Source of the DNA: Sarcocystis neurona | Taxonomy: Eukaryota > Apicomplexa > Conoidasida > Eucoccidiorida > Sarcocystidae | Length of the DNA stretch: 64,000 nt | Direction of reading: 5' to 3' | NCBI GenBank assembly: GCA_000727475.1 | Contig: KL647302.1 | Location: forward strand, 604,040 to 668,039 | Part shown: positions 45,736 through 59,469 of the stretch, piece after piece | How the letters are laid out: every line of letters begins with the position of its first letter | How positions within the stretch are numbered: the first letter of the stretch is position 1 | The notes under the pieces: generated by a model | What the model was told of the DNA's origin: nothing | Databases searched by the model: none | The model's input: only the letters and a program-made list of their open reading frames with translations | Program-made: the position numbers and the translations under genes

Positions 45736-48039
45736 TACATATGTCACATTCCTGCAGCTACGCGTGTATCAACCACTCCAGTACGCATTCGGACGCTGTG
45801 TTGACGTCACGCGCTTTGCTGTGTAACCCCGTTCAGCCAACTGCAATAATAAGGAAAGGGAAATTCAACGGCGCGTCCCAGTGTAGACTCGCGCCGCAAA
45901 TTTACAGTGTACATACACCCCACAGGGCCGCAGTATAACCCGCGGGAATTCTTTCTCGTATACGCACACCCCACCTGTCTATCTTTCGCTTACGAATACA
46001 CTCATAGATAGCTAGACACGTACACAGAGAGTACATCTACACCTGACGCATGGACAGAGTACGTACACCCCAAACGTCTACATTCGCACACAGCGCAGCT
46101 ACACGCAAACCCCTAGTTATACACGCATACCGACAGTGTATCTGCACCCCACACAAGAAGTTTAGGGCGTACGTACGCCCCAAGTGTCTACTACTTCGCG
46201 TGCGGCTACACTCGTGTGCAGCTGTTCTATAAGTATTGAAAGGGTATCCCGACACCCCATATATGTACGGTGTATTCCCCCCAGCCCCCCCCTTCTCCCA
46301 CATATACTTCGTCAGTACTCGTTTCACAAGGACACAGCACACACGCGCAGTAAGTAGTTCTTGGACGTAGAGAACTGAAAGCCACTCCAGACATGGGGGT
46401 GTACTCTTCGTAAGTATCTCCCGTATTTATGCCCTGGTCTGCATTATATATGGCTGGACCAACCCGGCGCCGTGCCACAACAAGCACGTGAAACCTCGCT
46501 CACGCGCCTACCAATACATGCATAGAATTATGCCGTATATATATGTATATACACACATATGTGTACACTACGTATGTTGGACATTTATACATCTATATAT
46601 ATAGGTGTGTCGTACATGTACGTGTATACACATATATACATATAAGACGTATGTCATATATATATATATATGTCGTATATGCATATGTATACGTACATAC
46701 GTGTAGATATATATATACATATATATATACATATATATATATATATATGTACACACATATATATATATATATACATACCCGACGTATGCCATACTTCATT
46801 ATATATATGATGCACGTCGGATATGTATACACATAAATATATATAGACACAACGTGTATGTCGAATGCGTATAAACAGGGAATGCTGGTGCAGTGCACCG
46901 TGACCTTTTTTTGAGCGGGCAAGCCTGGCCGGCTGCTGCTGTGGTGTGTTTGTGTGTGAGTTGGACGGCGCATATGAGAGCCTGTCGAGAATAACCCGGG
47001 GGGGGGCTGCGTCTGCCGGAAGCCGCTCACTCGCAACGCTGCTGGAGAGCGGGCCATGCAGAAGGCGGTTGCTGGTAGAAGAGGTAGCGGTGTTCGTCAA
47101 TCGAAAGGTCGAGACCGACAAACAGAGAAGCTTCTCCGTCTGCGGCGCTCACACCTGCAGCACTCCGTAGAGTCGCGGGGCAGCAAATACGCACAGCAAT
47201 TAAGCAGCAGCAGCAGCAAGAGACACACGAGCACGTGAACACACCAAGTGGACGGATCACTACACTTGAAGGAGAGCCGGCAGGCGCGTGTGAAGACATG
47301 GAGTCGCAACAGCTGTGTATACTTACTCAGACGTAGTATATGCAGTAAGGACAAGGGAAACAGTGTGTGTGTGTACGTGCGCTGTGCCGTGTACAGACAC
47401 CTTCTTGAGAGGGCGTGCAGTCAGGCACACATGCCACATGGGCATACTGAAACAGGCGTGCAACATCTATGGGAGAACAAAGCAAAACTATGCAACGTTT
47501 GTATGCGATGTCTCGCTGTCAGCCTCCACGTCTTCGTACATGTGGGTCATGCCCGTATATGGCTTCGTGTGCGAATACTATACGGAGGAGGGTGGACTTG
47601 GGCAAAAGAGCGTATGACCGTGAGGAAATGCAAATTTCACGAGAACGAAAAAGTATGCAGTCACGTGTGGAGAAAAGGGACACATCCACCCACACCCACA
47701 GGCTACGTTAGAGTCCAAGACGCTATATATATATATATATACACGTATATATACTCTGGGAAGGCACTATACACGCGCGACAAGTGCAACGTACGTCAAG
47801 AAGCAGGAAGATGTAGTGTGCACAGAGTGTTCCCCAGATGGTGGGAGCTATGGACATCTCGGTCGGCCAAGACAAGGAGAAGGAAGTGCTACAGAAACCG
47901 AAGAGAGCAGCAGAGGCGTATTCGCGCGTCCAGACTCTTCCGTGAACATCCTTCCCCAAGCCCGCATCACCCATCCTTATGCACGCAGGGAGAATCGAGG
48001 ATGACTAGCAGCAGACCTCTCCATTCTCTATATCCTCGG

Positions 48040-48071
<32 letters not shown>

Positions 48072-48958
48072 GCTGCGCGGACACACCTGCATATGTTCAT
48101 CACAAGTGGATGCAGACGCAAATATTCGATGGGTGCCTGTTCATTTACATAGGAATATATGTGTCGATGTTTAGACGCAGTGCAGAAAACTCTTGTTTTG
48201 TGCGTAGTAAGAGTTGCGTGGATCGGACTGGAAGGCTCACTAGAGAACGGCCAGACACCAGCTTTCGCAGCTGCGACAAGGAACTTCCACGTGTCTATAC
48301 ACTTCGCGCCGAGAGATTTCTGTGCCGATTTTGTTGCATCTCCGGCTGCAGCAGCGACCATTCCCCCGCCGCTAGCTGCTGCCGCTCCCGCCGCTGGTGC
48401 TGGCGTGCTGCTGGGCGCGGTGGACCAAAGATTTGAGGCGCTGAAGAACGAACTGCTGGTCGGTTGCTGCTGCTGCTGCAGCGCACTGCCGCTGCCACTG
48501 GTGCCGCCACCGAAGATGCTGCCAGTGACTCCGGAAGAAAACGGCGAGGGGCTGCCGGTGCTGGTGCTGCCGAACAGACCTCCCCCGCCATGCTGCTGCT
48601 GCTGCGGTGTTGAGAAGCCAAGAGAAGAGCCAAAGGTCAACGGACGGCTGAGGCTGCTGCTCTGTCCTAAGCTGCCGGCCTGCCCCAGCTGTAGGCCGCC
48701 GCCTCCTCCTGCTCCTCCTCCTACTGTTGCGGAAAAGCCCAGTGAATTTCCCAGCAACGAAGGAGCCGCAGACTGCGAAAAAACGCTGCCACTGTTCGGA
48801 CCTGATAAGAGAGAACCCCCACCGCTACCTACTTGCTGCGTTGGTTGCTGTTGTGGAGCGGTGAAAAACGGTGACGACGTTTGAACCGGTCTATTCGCGC
48901 CCAGTCCCAATCCTCCGCTTCCTGGACTTGCTTGAAAGAGCTGTCCGCTTCCCAGCAT
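43972..48958 (-). CDS. FG-repeat nucleoporin, at least three exons
   Basis: Three minus-strand exons fit in phase. Exon 1 (48958-48241) starts at an ATG after tttttctccaag and encodes a Gly/Ser/Gln-rich FG domain with TFGSS, GLFGS, SIFGG and several GF/PF variants, then a short helix CIDTWKFLVAAAKAG; its donor is TCTA|GTGAGC (phase 1). Exon 2 (47154-47031) has acceptor gtgctgcag and donor GCGA|GTGAGC (phase 2) and encodes LDLSIDEHRYLFYQQPPSAW plus the next ten or so residues. Exon 3 (44422-43972) has acceptor tgaattgcag and begins with a helix QQQLEQVMNFYRQVQRQ, then an Ala/Ser/Gln-rich region with two more FG motifs and DAFLAPAFE before a possible donor GAA|GTACGC. Introns are about 1.1 and 2.6 kb. 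FG repeats form the permeability barrier of the nuclear pore and bind transport receptors. A Nup54/57/62-type channel protein would suit the FG-plus-helix layout, but I cannot assign the orthologue. The 3' end and any 5' non-FG exon are unresolved. Confidence 0.72.
45100..46280. repeat. dispersed GTRYACACCCC-type motif cluster in a nucleoporin intron
   Basis: About ten copies of a core like GTACACCCCAC or GTACGTACACCCC lie within 1.2 kb (near 45108, 45192, 45299, 45907, 45962, 46060, 46142, 46165 and 46248). Several are preceded or followed by CTCCGCAGC or GCCGCAG. Spacing is irregular, so it is not a simple tandem array. Confidence 0.55.
45655..45747. repeat. (TA)n-rich microsatellite
   Basis: Long TATATA runs are interspersed with CACACACA and TACATA. 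It lies inside the inferred nucleoporin intron. Confidence 0.85.
46540..46850. repeat. (TA)n/GTAC simple-sequence block
   Basis: Alternating TA runs, TACGTA and GTGTAC pieces cover about 300 bp inside the inferred nucleoporin intron. Overlapping frames on both strands are Tyr/Ile-rich artefacts. Confidence 0.8.
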
Positions 48959-49536
48959 CTTGGAGAAAAACCGAAGAGCTTCATGTGGACGTGTGACGAT
49001 GTTATCCGCCTGCAAGTGGATGACTCTTCAGGAGGGCGGGGAAACAATCTAGTGCAGGTCGCACCTAGCTCAGCCACGCAGGATGCGTCCAGCATTCCAG
49101 CACCCGCAATACGTAGAAGTTGGTACATCACTTTCTTACGAGGAAGACGAAGTCAAAGTGTTCCCTCTCCCTTAAAGGCACACCTTTCAATCACGCCAGG
49201 GTGGGCAGTTAACAACGGAATCAAGCTCAGCAGGAGCCTGAACCCTAGCAAAAACTGAAAGCTAGTAGCCAGTCGGTGAAGGCACTGGGGGAAATAAGGG
49301 GGGGCGGGCGGGGGGGAGGAGGGAAAGAAATATCATTTCGAGGAGAGGACGTGGCCAACCAAGGCCACCACTCGCTGGTTGTGGCACTGTACGTGCTTAT
49401 CCTAGCACGCGTGTGTGTATGTGTGTGGGCTGGGAGGGGTGTGTGTGTAAGTGTGTGCGTGCGTCTTGTAGAGATGAGGCTGCATGCGAAAAAGCAGGGT
49501 ACGTGTGATCCGGAGAGTGCTTCTGCTTTGCTCCAG

Positions 49537-49774
49537 TTTCATAATCGACCGACGGACACTTCGCAGAGACTCCACCAATACCCTTCAACCTTTGCCACCT
49601 ACTGCTGTGGACGAGCAGGTGCTGAATTCAGGCAACGTCTGTTGGGGTCTGCAGCTTTTGAAGATTACTGATCGAAAAGCAATCTCCACGCCTGACGAGG
49701 TGCCTCTCGAATACATCGACCGGATGCGGTGGGTCTCCTCGCAACGCAGTCTGCACGCACCGGCCATGAGCTAG
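49537..49774 (+). CDS. possible terminal exon of an unidentified plus-strand gene
   Basis: A good acceptor (ttctgctttgctccag) is followed by a plus-strand frame of 79 codons ending in TAG, with varied composition (VLNSGNVCWGLQLLKI is its middle part). A second frame after the same acceptor ends sooner (TGA at about 49671) and is also plausible, so the reading frame is not settled. No family is recognised and no upstream exon was identified. Confidence 0.3.
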
Positions 49775-49979
49775 ATCGGGGTGACCGGCACAAAATGTCT
49801 GCGGACGGATTCGACGTCGTTCTGCGCTGGTGGCGCGGGCGTTGGAAGAGTGGCCAGAACCACCGGAAATCACCCGAGTGCGCAGTGTGAAGTCGGTCGC
49901 CGTGAAGTGCGACGTCTAATCAAAAATGTCCTTGGATTTTCAATTACGAGTGTGGGTTCAATACTCCCATGTTACTAGT

Positions 49980-52900
49980 TCATCGTTCCGCAGATTAACG
50001 TTAACCGACGTCCGGGACAGGCACGCAGTGTACGTACACCAGACCAAGTGCTCGAACCTACATACCCACCTACTGGTCGAATTTAGAGAGACGGAGTGCT
50101 ATACTTGAGGGAACTGGCTTGTCGAAAGGTTCTTCAAAAAGGCGACAGAATGTGTTCTAACGATCTTCCATCAGCGCATGCGACCGCGAAGGAGCGCGGC
50201 TGCGGAACCGCAGTGACCGGACGCACATCCCACGTACCACCACGGCCACTACCGCGTGTAAAAAATATACATACATACGTATGTACATATGTGTGCATGC
50301 ATTTTCACATGTACAGTATAAGCGTGCTTGTGTGTTCTCCTGGTGCACAAATAGAAACATATCGAGAAATAGATGGCTCGAATTCTATGCGAGCGGGTAT
50401 AATCCAATAACTGACTGCTGCATTATTCTTCTTTTTAATCAACATATTTCCGCGTATATAGAGATATACGTACGACAACCGGCCGCGGCATTACTCTTCT
50501 ACTTTTTTTATCTAAAAAGGATTCCGTAGCTACGTAGAGGTACGTGTGCACGAAGCCAAACTAGTGTCGACACTCGTTTCATTGCATTGTCGACGGAATG
50601 CGTTGGTGAAGGTATGATAATGAGAACAAGTATCTGTTGGAAGGCAGGGGAGACCAAAGATATGTTTCCTTGTACCAGCGAGGCAGCCGAGCCAGAATCG
50701 AGTGAGACGCTATGGTCCTCAGTTAATACTAATACTATGCGTCGTATGACTCATCACTCCTCGGTCAAGTACGACAAGCTAGTGGAGCGAACTCACTGCA
50801 CATTGGTCCCCGAACTCAATCAGGCTTCATCCATGTATCCTCGTGCGCTATACTTCATGTGGTGCTTCGCAATACTGTAAGTGTTCCACGCGAAGTTCGA
50901 CACCACAGCTACCCCGACAATACATGTGTGAAGCTGGTGGATGAAGCAGAATGCCCTTCTGACGAACTATCATTTATTCACCTGGGTGTTTTACATGTGT
51001 GTACAGGGCTTTAGGAGTCAAAGAATGGGTGAAATTTCGCTGTGTACTGAATGCTGTCTTTAACGGGCATAAGTGTAGGCTTGGAAACCTCCCCAGTTGC
51101 GTCTACACACATAGGCAGCAGAATAATCTGCTGAAAACAGCTGATACGAAATCTGGCGGGAAAGCCTGGCAGTCATCACACGGGGTGACCATGGGTCTCT
51201 CGTGAAACATCTTTGGATTTGCCGCTACGAGCGTGTTTTCCTTGCACAGTTTCACTAAACAGTAGCGTATAATAATGTAACGGCTTGTAGGATTGAGGAA
51301 CTGTGCCTTTACGTTTACAGGATTTTACGGACGTGGCGCATCGTAGCATAAAAGCCCGATTCATTAGCAGCTCTCTGAGTGCAATGTAAGGAACTATGCC
51401 CATTGTGTCCACCTTCTCGCGACCAACTCGAAACCACGTAATATATTAGTGAATATATGCACAGATATATGGAAATATATATATATATATACATATACAC
51501 GTATGCTATGTATACGATGGATTCAATACCTTCCACTTGGCAGCGATGCGGTGGAAGTTCTCCCGGAGAAGGGTCGATTAGACAGTTCTGACTGTCTGAA
51601 ACACGGGATACTGAGACGAACCATGCAGTAGTACCTATGCGTGTATATATACCGGTTTAAGCACATACGGATGAGTGGATACTGTCGTTTCTCAACTACA
51701 CCATGGAAGTCGTTAGGTCCAACGTATTTACTCGCACGTGCGTGTAATGTGCATGTGAGTATACGGAGACTTCTATACCATTATATGTACATATGTATTT
51801 GGTTCGTCGTAAAATGTTGCATTTAAAAGGGGCACGACGCTGCCATTAGGAGACCCACGACCTACCTGGGTGGAGGAATTTCGGCGAAAAAGTGGTTGGA
51901 CAAAGACGCGTCCACGTCAACACACACACGCACAGCGCTGCGAAGCTTTCTCTCTTTCTCTCCTGCTCTACGTATACGTGTATATATCTATTTATGTGTG
52001 TTTATATATAGGCAGAAATGCTGACCCTTCCATCCAGCGGAAGCACTCCTACGGGCGAAATCGATGCAGCTTTGGAGCACGTCGACGCGTGTTATACATG
52101 CGTATACTTCGCCACATATCTGTACATACACGTAGATGTGTAAGCACTTCAGCACCCTTTACACCCGTGAAATGACACTACTTGTATATATGGCATGTTA
52201 ATTCGATACTTACATACACAGATACGTCCGCATACTCTTCGCACGCACAAATGCGATCCTCGGAAGGACACACTCCTTCGTAATTTGCACACGTGTACGT
52301 ATATTGTCTCTCGAGCGACACTACACCTTTCTGTTAATGTTGACACGTGTGACAACAGATCTGGTATTTCCTGTACGTGGAGAGGCGCTTCAACATATTT
52401 TAGGTATTCCACGCGTATCTTTATACCGAGCGTGACCACATATATACTAGGAGCTGAAAGAAGGTGACTGCGCACTTTTCCGTGTAGAGTTAACCGGTTA
52501 TAGCGCACCATTCGTAGTACCAACTTTGCTTACGGAGTCAGAGAATGCCCGCGTGCCTTTAAGCAATAACGTGTGTGTGCTCGCGTTACTACACAACGGT
52601 TGAGAATCAATTAGGTATGTAGTTCTGTGTAGTCTGCGTAATGAATACCGACGAAGTCCCATGTCCTGGACACGTGTCTGGGGCTGGAATTTCTCATAGG
52701 TAGTATTGCGTGTTTTAAGGTAGCTCCTTCTACAGACCTTACTTATAGAGGAATGTACAACATACATGTGTGTTCTTGTATAACACAAACATGCACACAT
52801 GTATTACATATTTATACATGTACGTGTATTTGTGTAGGCGCCTATATGTATATAGGTGGTTACATGTTTGTATATGCATGCACAACTACAACTATATATA

Positions 52901-53650
52901 TATATGTGTACGTCTGCTACGGCGTAGGTTGTATATAGACAGTTCTTTATTATTATATACGCCTGTAGTTCTACAACCTTACGTGTAGGTGACTATACAA
53001 CATACATGTGTAATCCTGTGTAACACAAAGACAAGCAAATACACCTCTACCTAAAAATGTATCGGGATATCTGCTAAGGCGTACGATTTATATGTACAGT
53101 TCTTTATTATTTACAGGTGTCACCCTACCTGATTTGCATATTTAAAGCCACCTCTGTAGTAGGGACGTATAAACAACGTGACCTACGTAGCTAGGAATAG
53201 CCGCTATCTCTTAGTGCTCCCTGTTGTCCGTAAATTGCCTTCTGTGGGCGCAGATTATGGAGGTGTGCATCTATTTCACACGTCAACGACGTGTACGGTG
53301 AAGATCGCCCTGACAACGCCGTGCGCAAATATGTAGTAAATGAGTTCATACGTTCCGCACGCTTAAGTACTTTTCCTGGCATGTACATATACATGATATA
53401 CACACTTATGTGCACTTTGGTATGATTATGCAGACATGCATTTTTTCCACAGTCTCCATACATTAAAACAGAAATTGGTGTAGGTAAATCTACGCTTCCT
53501 CGTGCCGGACGTGTTGGACAACACGCACTGGCATCATTCCCGGAATAAACTCACATAGATACGTAGACGTATATGAGTGGTTAGGCCTAGCACCGAACAC
53601 GTAGTTCATTTGTTAGTGGAAGAAATGTAGGTGGCCTGTGTTTTCTAGTA
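49980..53650. other. no supported gene
   Basis: Mixed and TA/GTAC-rich sequence with short overlapping frames. GTGTACGTACAC occurs at 50028-50039, and a diverged direct repeat is listed separately. Confidence 0.45.
52756..53120. repeat. diverged direct repeat with internal deletion
   Basis: TACAACATACATGTGT occurs at 52756 and 52996. CTGCTA.GGCGTA followed by ACAGTTCTTTATTAT occurs at about 52913 and 53071. The offset falls from 240 to about 158 bp across the repeat, so one copy has lost about 80 bp. Confidence 0.65.
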
Positions 53651-53679
53651 AATGTCGAGATTGCTCGTGTTCGACCGGA

Positions 53680-55500
53680 CGGGCAGGGGCCGGCTGCTGT
53701 ATCGGCCGTCTCCGCGGCTGCTGCTGCTACTGGTGCGGCTGCGGAAGATTTGCATGCATGTGTAGAGTGTCTCAGGGCGGCCTACCACGCCTTTTTTGAA
53801 GAAAAATATTCCTGTGTTGTCTTCGTGTTACTTTCTTCCCCTTCTGTTCGAATAAGTTAAATCTGATACACTGCACACGGCCTGGCTACCGCTGTATCGA
53901 TGCGCGGCCAGCCACAGAGGGTGGAAAAAGAAAAGAAGGCCGCCGGCATCCGCAGTGACAGTGCTTCCACCAGCAGTAAAGCTACAGCAGCAACAGTCCA
54001 TACAGAGACCAGCATTAGCAAGCAGTAACTGCAGCAGCAGCAGCGAAACCTGCAGCACCTGGAGCAGCTGTACACAGATCCGCACTAGCGAGCAGTCGCT
54101 GCAACAGGAGCAGCTAAAATAGCAGTAGCTATCCACAGCAGCATCACGTATGAGAGGCGCATCCACAGCAAAAGTAGGCATGCGGTCATCAGCGGCTACA
54201 GCTGTAGTAGCTATCGCAGCAGCAGTAACAGCAGCAAAAGCAGCAGCTAAGTCGGCAAAAGCTGTAGGAGAAGCAGCAAAAACTACAGTAGCACCCGGTC
54301 TGCGAGCAGCAGCAGACCTTTACCCGGCAGCTCGACGAAGGTTCAACGACAGCGAGGCCCTAGCTGCAACAGCAGCAGCAACTCGGACGGATGGGAAGCA
54401 GCTGTAGCGGCTCAGCAAGAGTGTCAGTGACAGTGAAATTGCATACAGCAGCCTCAGTAGCAGCAGCAGGCGACCACTAGCAGCGCGCTGAGAGCTCAAC
54501 AGCAGCAGAGCAGCAGCCTCAACAGTAGCCCACGTGAAGCGGAAGTCAACGCGTGGAAGGCCGCCAGGGCAGCAGCAACACCAGTAGGAAATGCAGCGAC
54601 AGGAAAAGGTGGAGAAGGAGGAGGCGCAGAGCCTGCAGCAGTAACAGCTGCGTATGTATCGAGGAGGCCGAGACATGAAGAAAGGGCCCCAATATGTGCG
54701 GGTCAGCGGGACGGAGACCAGCAACGACGACAGCAGCAGCGGGACGGCAGCCTACCAGCAACAAGAAGAGATGCACGGCAGCAGAAGCCCAGGCAGCAGC
54801 AGCAGCATGGATGCCAGCAAAAGAAAAGGAGCGGCGAGAACTGCAGGACAGCGCGTGGATCAGCAGGCCCGCAGCAGCAGTTATAAATAACGGCAGCAGC
54901 AGACAAGCTACAGCGGGACGCGAAGTGCGAACAGCGACATCCCCACAAGCAACAAGAGGAGCAGACCCCACACAACAGCAGCAGTAGGAGTGGCTGCAGG
55001 ACACGTGCGACGGCACCGCGAGAAGTGAAAGTGACAAGAGGAAGGCAGCAGCCAGCCAAGTCATACGGGCTGCAGGAGGAGCTGCAGCCTGTAGCCGCCG
55101 CAGACGCAGTTCCTACAAGCTTTCCGCATGTTGCGTGCTGCACGAGTGTGTCTTGCAGCACCAGCAGAAGCAACAGTAGGAGCGGCTGCACCAGGAGCAG
55201 ACGTTGCGCAGAGCTGCAGCAGCAGCGCTTTCCCTTTCCTTCCTCGGTTGCTTCTCTTGTCTTCGGCTTTCACAGCCGCAGGAGCAGCGTGCCTGCTACT
55301 TCAGCACTGCGGCGCCATTGCACAGCAGCAGCGGCAGGAAGTCTTTCGCGGGGGGCAGCGGCCGCCCCTCCTTCTCCTCCTGCTCTTCTGCCGCAGTAGC
55401 AGCACACACTCTTCCACAGCTGCTGTCTCGCGCCACGGCGTAGCGGCAGCAGCGTCAGAGCTTGCCGCAGCAGACGGCGTACAGCAACCCGCTGTACGGC
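53680..55500. repeat. degenerate CAG/GCA triplet block
   Basis: From about 53940 the plus strand is crowded with CAG, GCA and AGC triplets broken by stops, as in the block at 1-1700. A plus frame with a true ATG at 55128 runs 131 codons to a TGA near 55523 and is Ala/Leu/Gln/Ser-rich with two hydrophobic stretches; it could be coding but shows no domain. The block lies directly upstream of the CDK5RAP3-like gene. Confidence 0.5.
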
Positions 55501-56013
55501 AGTCTCTATATCTACGGCGATGAGTGCCTACGTTCCACGTGTGTACGTGTGGGTCTGCATGTGTTTATGCGGACAAATCTACCGGGAAGGCGAAAAAGTG
55601 AACTGCCTCTTCTCTTCGTAGACCTCTGCGGCGGCTTCACCGGGGCCCCTGGTGATGACTGCCCCCGCACGGCCTCAAGCGCTCCTTATCGGCGGCACAT
55701 GTACACGTGCCTGTATACATATCTACACTACTACAAAGACATACACAATATATATATATATATATATGTACATATATCTGCCTGCAAGAAAATGCATGTC
55801 CCTGTCTGAATATGTAGGAAGTCCTAGTTGAAAGACTTACGCCGGGAATTTGTACGTTGCTGGAAGTACGTATACGTATATACCTGTGTGCGACTCTGTA
55901 CGTATACTTTTGTGTATTTACTTCAAACTTCCTATGCAGGTGCGCTACACGTATACGTATATATATATATATATCACTATCACTTTGGTCTACCCGTTTG
56001 CTGTTCATTTAGA

Positions 56014-59000
56014 ATGGAGCGCGTTGCCGCCCTCCTTTTTTCAGTCCTCGCCCCACCTCCTCCTCCACCTTCTTCTTCTTCACGAGCTGCTGCTAAAGCA
56101 GCTGCTGCAGCTGCTGCTTCTCCATCGTCTGCTGTTGCTGGAGCAGGGGGCCCGGAAATTCAGCAGTGTGTCGACGTTCCTTATCAGGCGCTTCCCGAGT
56201 GGCTGCTCAACAGGCGACTCCTACCCTCCACATGGCGGCATCTTCTAAAAGGTGAGAGAGTTGTCAATTTCTTACGTACATCTGCTTGTGGACACATACG
56301 TGTATATACACGCAGAGAACGTGTACAAACGGAAATACAGAGATGCACCTGCAAGTGTGTTTCTAGTTGTATACATGCATATATAAACATGTTGTCGATT
56401 CATCTGTCTACCGACATGTATACATGCATGTATATATATATATATATACATGTCTTGTATCTGTCCACCAATCCGCATACGTACATATATATATGGATGT
56501 ACTATCGACCACCTATATACCTATGTATATTCACTGATATATTTTGTAGACTCATTTATCGATCCCCGTGGACACATGTATCTATATGTAAACGTACGGA
56601 TGTCTGTATCACTTATCTATCCATCAGTATACCTGTGTATATGCATATATGCATGAATGGATATAAATGTATATGCATACATATATATATATGTATATGT
56701 GTGTGTCTCCTTTTTCTCTCTCTCTCTCTCCTTGTGGGTATACATATATGTATATATATATATATATATATTCTTTGTTATTTGCCGCTAATTTTGCTGT
56801 TTACTCGCGGTGTATAAGGTAGAACGCACATCTGCAGAACGTTAGTGCGTGAGCGTTTGTGGGTATCAGCGAGGCCCCTTCCACGGAGGAGGAGCAGGAG
56901 AATTCTCCGACGTACGAAGTGTACGTTTGTGCGTCTCGTATGTCTTCGCCCATGTCACTCTCTTTGTGCGCTGCACTTGCTGCTGCAGCCCCAGCACACG
57001 GCTGGCTGAAGTTCTGCGTCCGCAGCTGCTGCCGTTGCTGCCGCTGCTGTCGCTGGCGCTGCTGCTGCTGTTCTCGCTGCTGCCCTGCGCGCGCACTGCG
57101 AGCACGCGTGTGGAAGAGGAACTGCGCGGCTGCACTGCGGGGATATGAACAAGAAGAAAGTGCGACGCCACTCTGTGTATTCGTTGACATAGCAGCTTGA
57201 GTAGTCTAGACCCGAGAACGCTCTACCTGCTGCTACACAGCATCCCACAGGAGGCAGGGGCGTTTCCTGCGCCCCGGCGTCTCGCTACTGCTGCTGCTGC
57301 TGCTTCTTCTTATGCTTTCGGCTGCGCTGCTTCACGCGTGTCTTCTTCTGCGCACCGGCGTGGACGTCGGTCCTTCCACGCGTCTGCATCTCTGTGTACG
57401 TGACTGCTCGTGAGTAGTCACAAGCCTGCAGACAGAGGGAAGGCGGCTGCTGTCGACTAGACAGAAGGACGCATGCAAGCAAACAGAAGTGCTTGTGTGT
57501 GTGTGTGTCTCTGGCTTGCCCAGAGCTGCAGGCGCAGGTAGACGCGGAAGCGCTGTCCTCCGCGGCAGCGGCCGCTTCATCTTCTGCTGCGTCCAAGTTC
57601 TTCGTCGCTCACCGAGATAATTTGCACTACGCGACTATCAAGCAGCTGGTGCTGTTGCTAGAGGTGCGTCCTCCTCGCTCTCCCGGTGTTGCTGCATGCG
57701 GCACCTGGGGCGTTTCGTCTGCGGCTGCCGCGCCCTCGTTTTTTCGTTTGTGGCTGCCGTTGCTGCTCCTCTTCCTGCGTCGGAGGGCTCAGGAACGCGC
57801 GTCGCTGCTGCTACTGCTCTGCTGGGGCCTGCAGTCTTCTCCACGCCGGTCCCTGCTGCTGCTGCTGCTTCAAAACGCGAAGTGGCGTTGCCTCTCGACG
57901 CTGCTCCTTCGAGTCGCCGCTGCCGCGCTTCTATCTATCTGCGCGGATGCCCATGTTCGTGGCTTGCTGCACAGTTTTGTTCCTATCTCCTTGCACGCCT
58001 GCTGTTTCTCTGCAACTGGCGAACGCCGTGCTCTGCTGTCGTTGCCGCTCCGACGCTCTCTCCCTCTCTATATCAGCGGGTGGCTATGCGTATCTGAAGC
58101 TAGATATATAAGGGGGGGACGCAGAATAAGAAGCAGACGAGGAGGACGCATGCGCCGAAGAAGCAATACAAGAATCGACGCCGCGTCTATGTCTCTCTAT
58201 ATCTGTCCACGAACTTGTTTCTCTGGCTGGTTTTATATCAGTGTTCTCTCTCTGTACACACACATTAGTCTACGGTAGACAAATAATTACCAGTGTACAT
58301 ACATATATGTAGAGACAGAGAGAGAGATCTTTGCAAGTACATCCATGTGCGCATTTCTACCAATTCCCCTGTCTTTTTCTCTGACGCATTGCGTGTGTCT
58401 GCCACTCACTTCTATATCTTGTGTTTCTCCGTTTGTTATGGGATGTCTACGTCGACCTCTCTTTTTTTGTATCTCTTCCTCTCTCTGTGTCTCTTCGTCA
58501 AACTCTGTGTGTGTGTCCCTAATTGCACACACACATGTACGTAGGTGTATACATATATACATATATATATGTGTGTATGTACGTATATATATATGGATAT
58601 AATATCAGAGAATGACAGCACGTCTTATAGGGGTGTAAGTCTCTGTTTGTGCGCGCAAAATCCAGTGCAACAACGTCCATACCTGTACAGCGGCACCTCT
58701 CCCTTTCTACGTAGCAGTCCCAACGAGGAACGCCGATCAACAGCAGCCACGAAGCGTGAGAGCCTGGCGTTGCTGCTGCTGCTGTTGCAGACAGATGCAG
58801 GTGCTGCTTCGTGCGACCGACGCCTGGCGCTCTTCGGCCTGAGGCTTGGGGAGGCGGATCTGCTGCTGCGGCGTTGGAGGGCACTTCAAAAGGCTTTTGA
58901 AAAAGATAATCTTCATCTCGTGGACATGCACAGGTCAGACGCCGCCTACGCAAGAACGCCTACGTACGTACGTGTGTTCTTTGTACGTATATAAGTGTCC

Positions 59001-59438
59001 ACAGCCGTCTAAATATGAGTGGTATATATTCGTATGCATGCATATGTCTTATATATGTGTATATATACATATTCACAAACATAGATAGATAAGTGTATGT
59101 ATGCCTGTGTGTGGATGGACATGCACAAGTTAGATAATACGTGCGCAAAAACGCCTCTATCATCTGTGTACGCGTCCGTACACAAGTGTGTACAGCTGTT
59201 TTGAGGTGACTCTACATTTATCAGAATATACATATATATATATATATATGTATGTCTGTGTTTATGGATATGTACGTGTGTGGTCCTGGATGTAAATGAA
59301 CAATTGCAGGTCAGCCTATACACGAGAATGCATATCCATGCCTGCAGACGTATATCACTGGCTACAGTCTTTCAACACGAGTAGACGTGTTCATATATAT
59401 ATATAGGCACGTGCAAACGCGTGTTCCTATATACTTAT

Positions 59439-59469
<31 letters not shown>

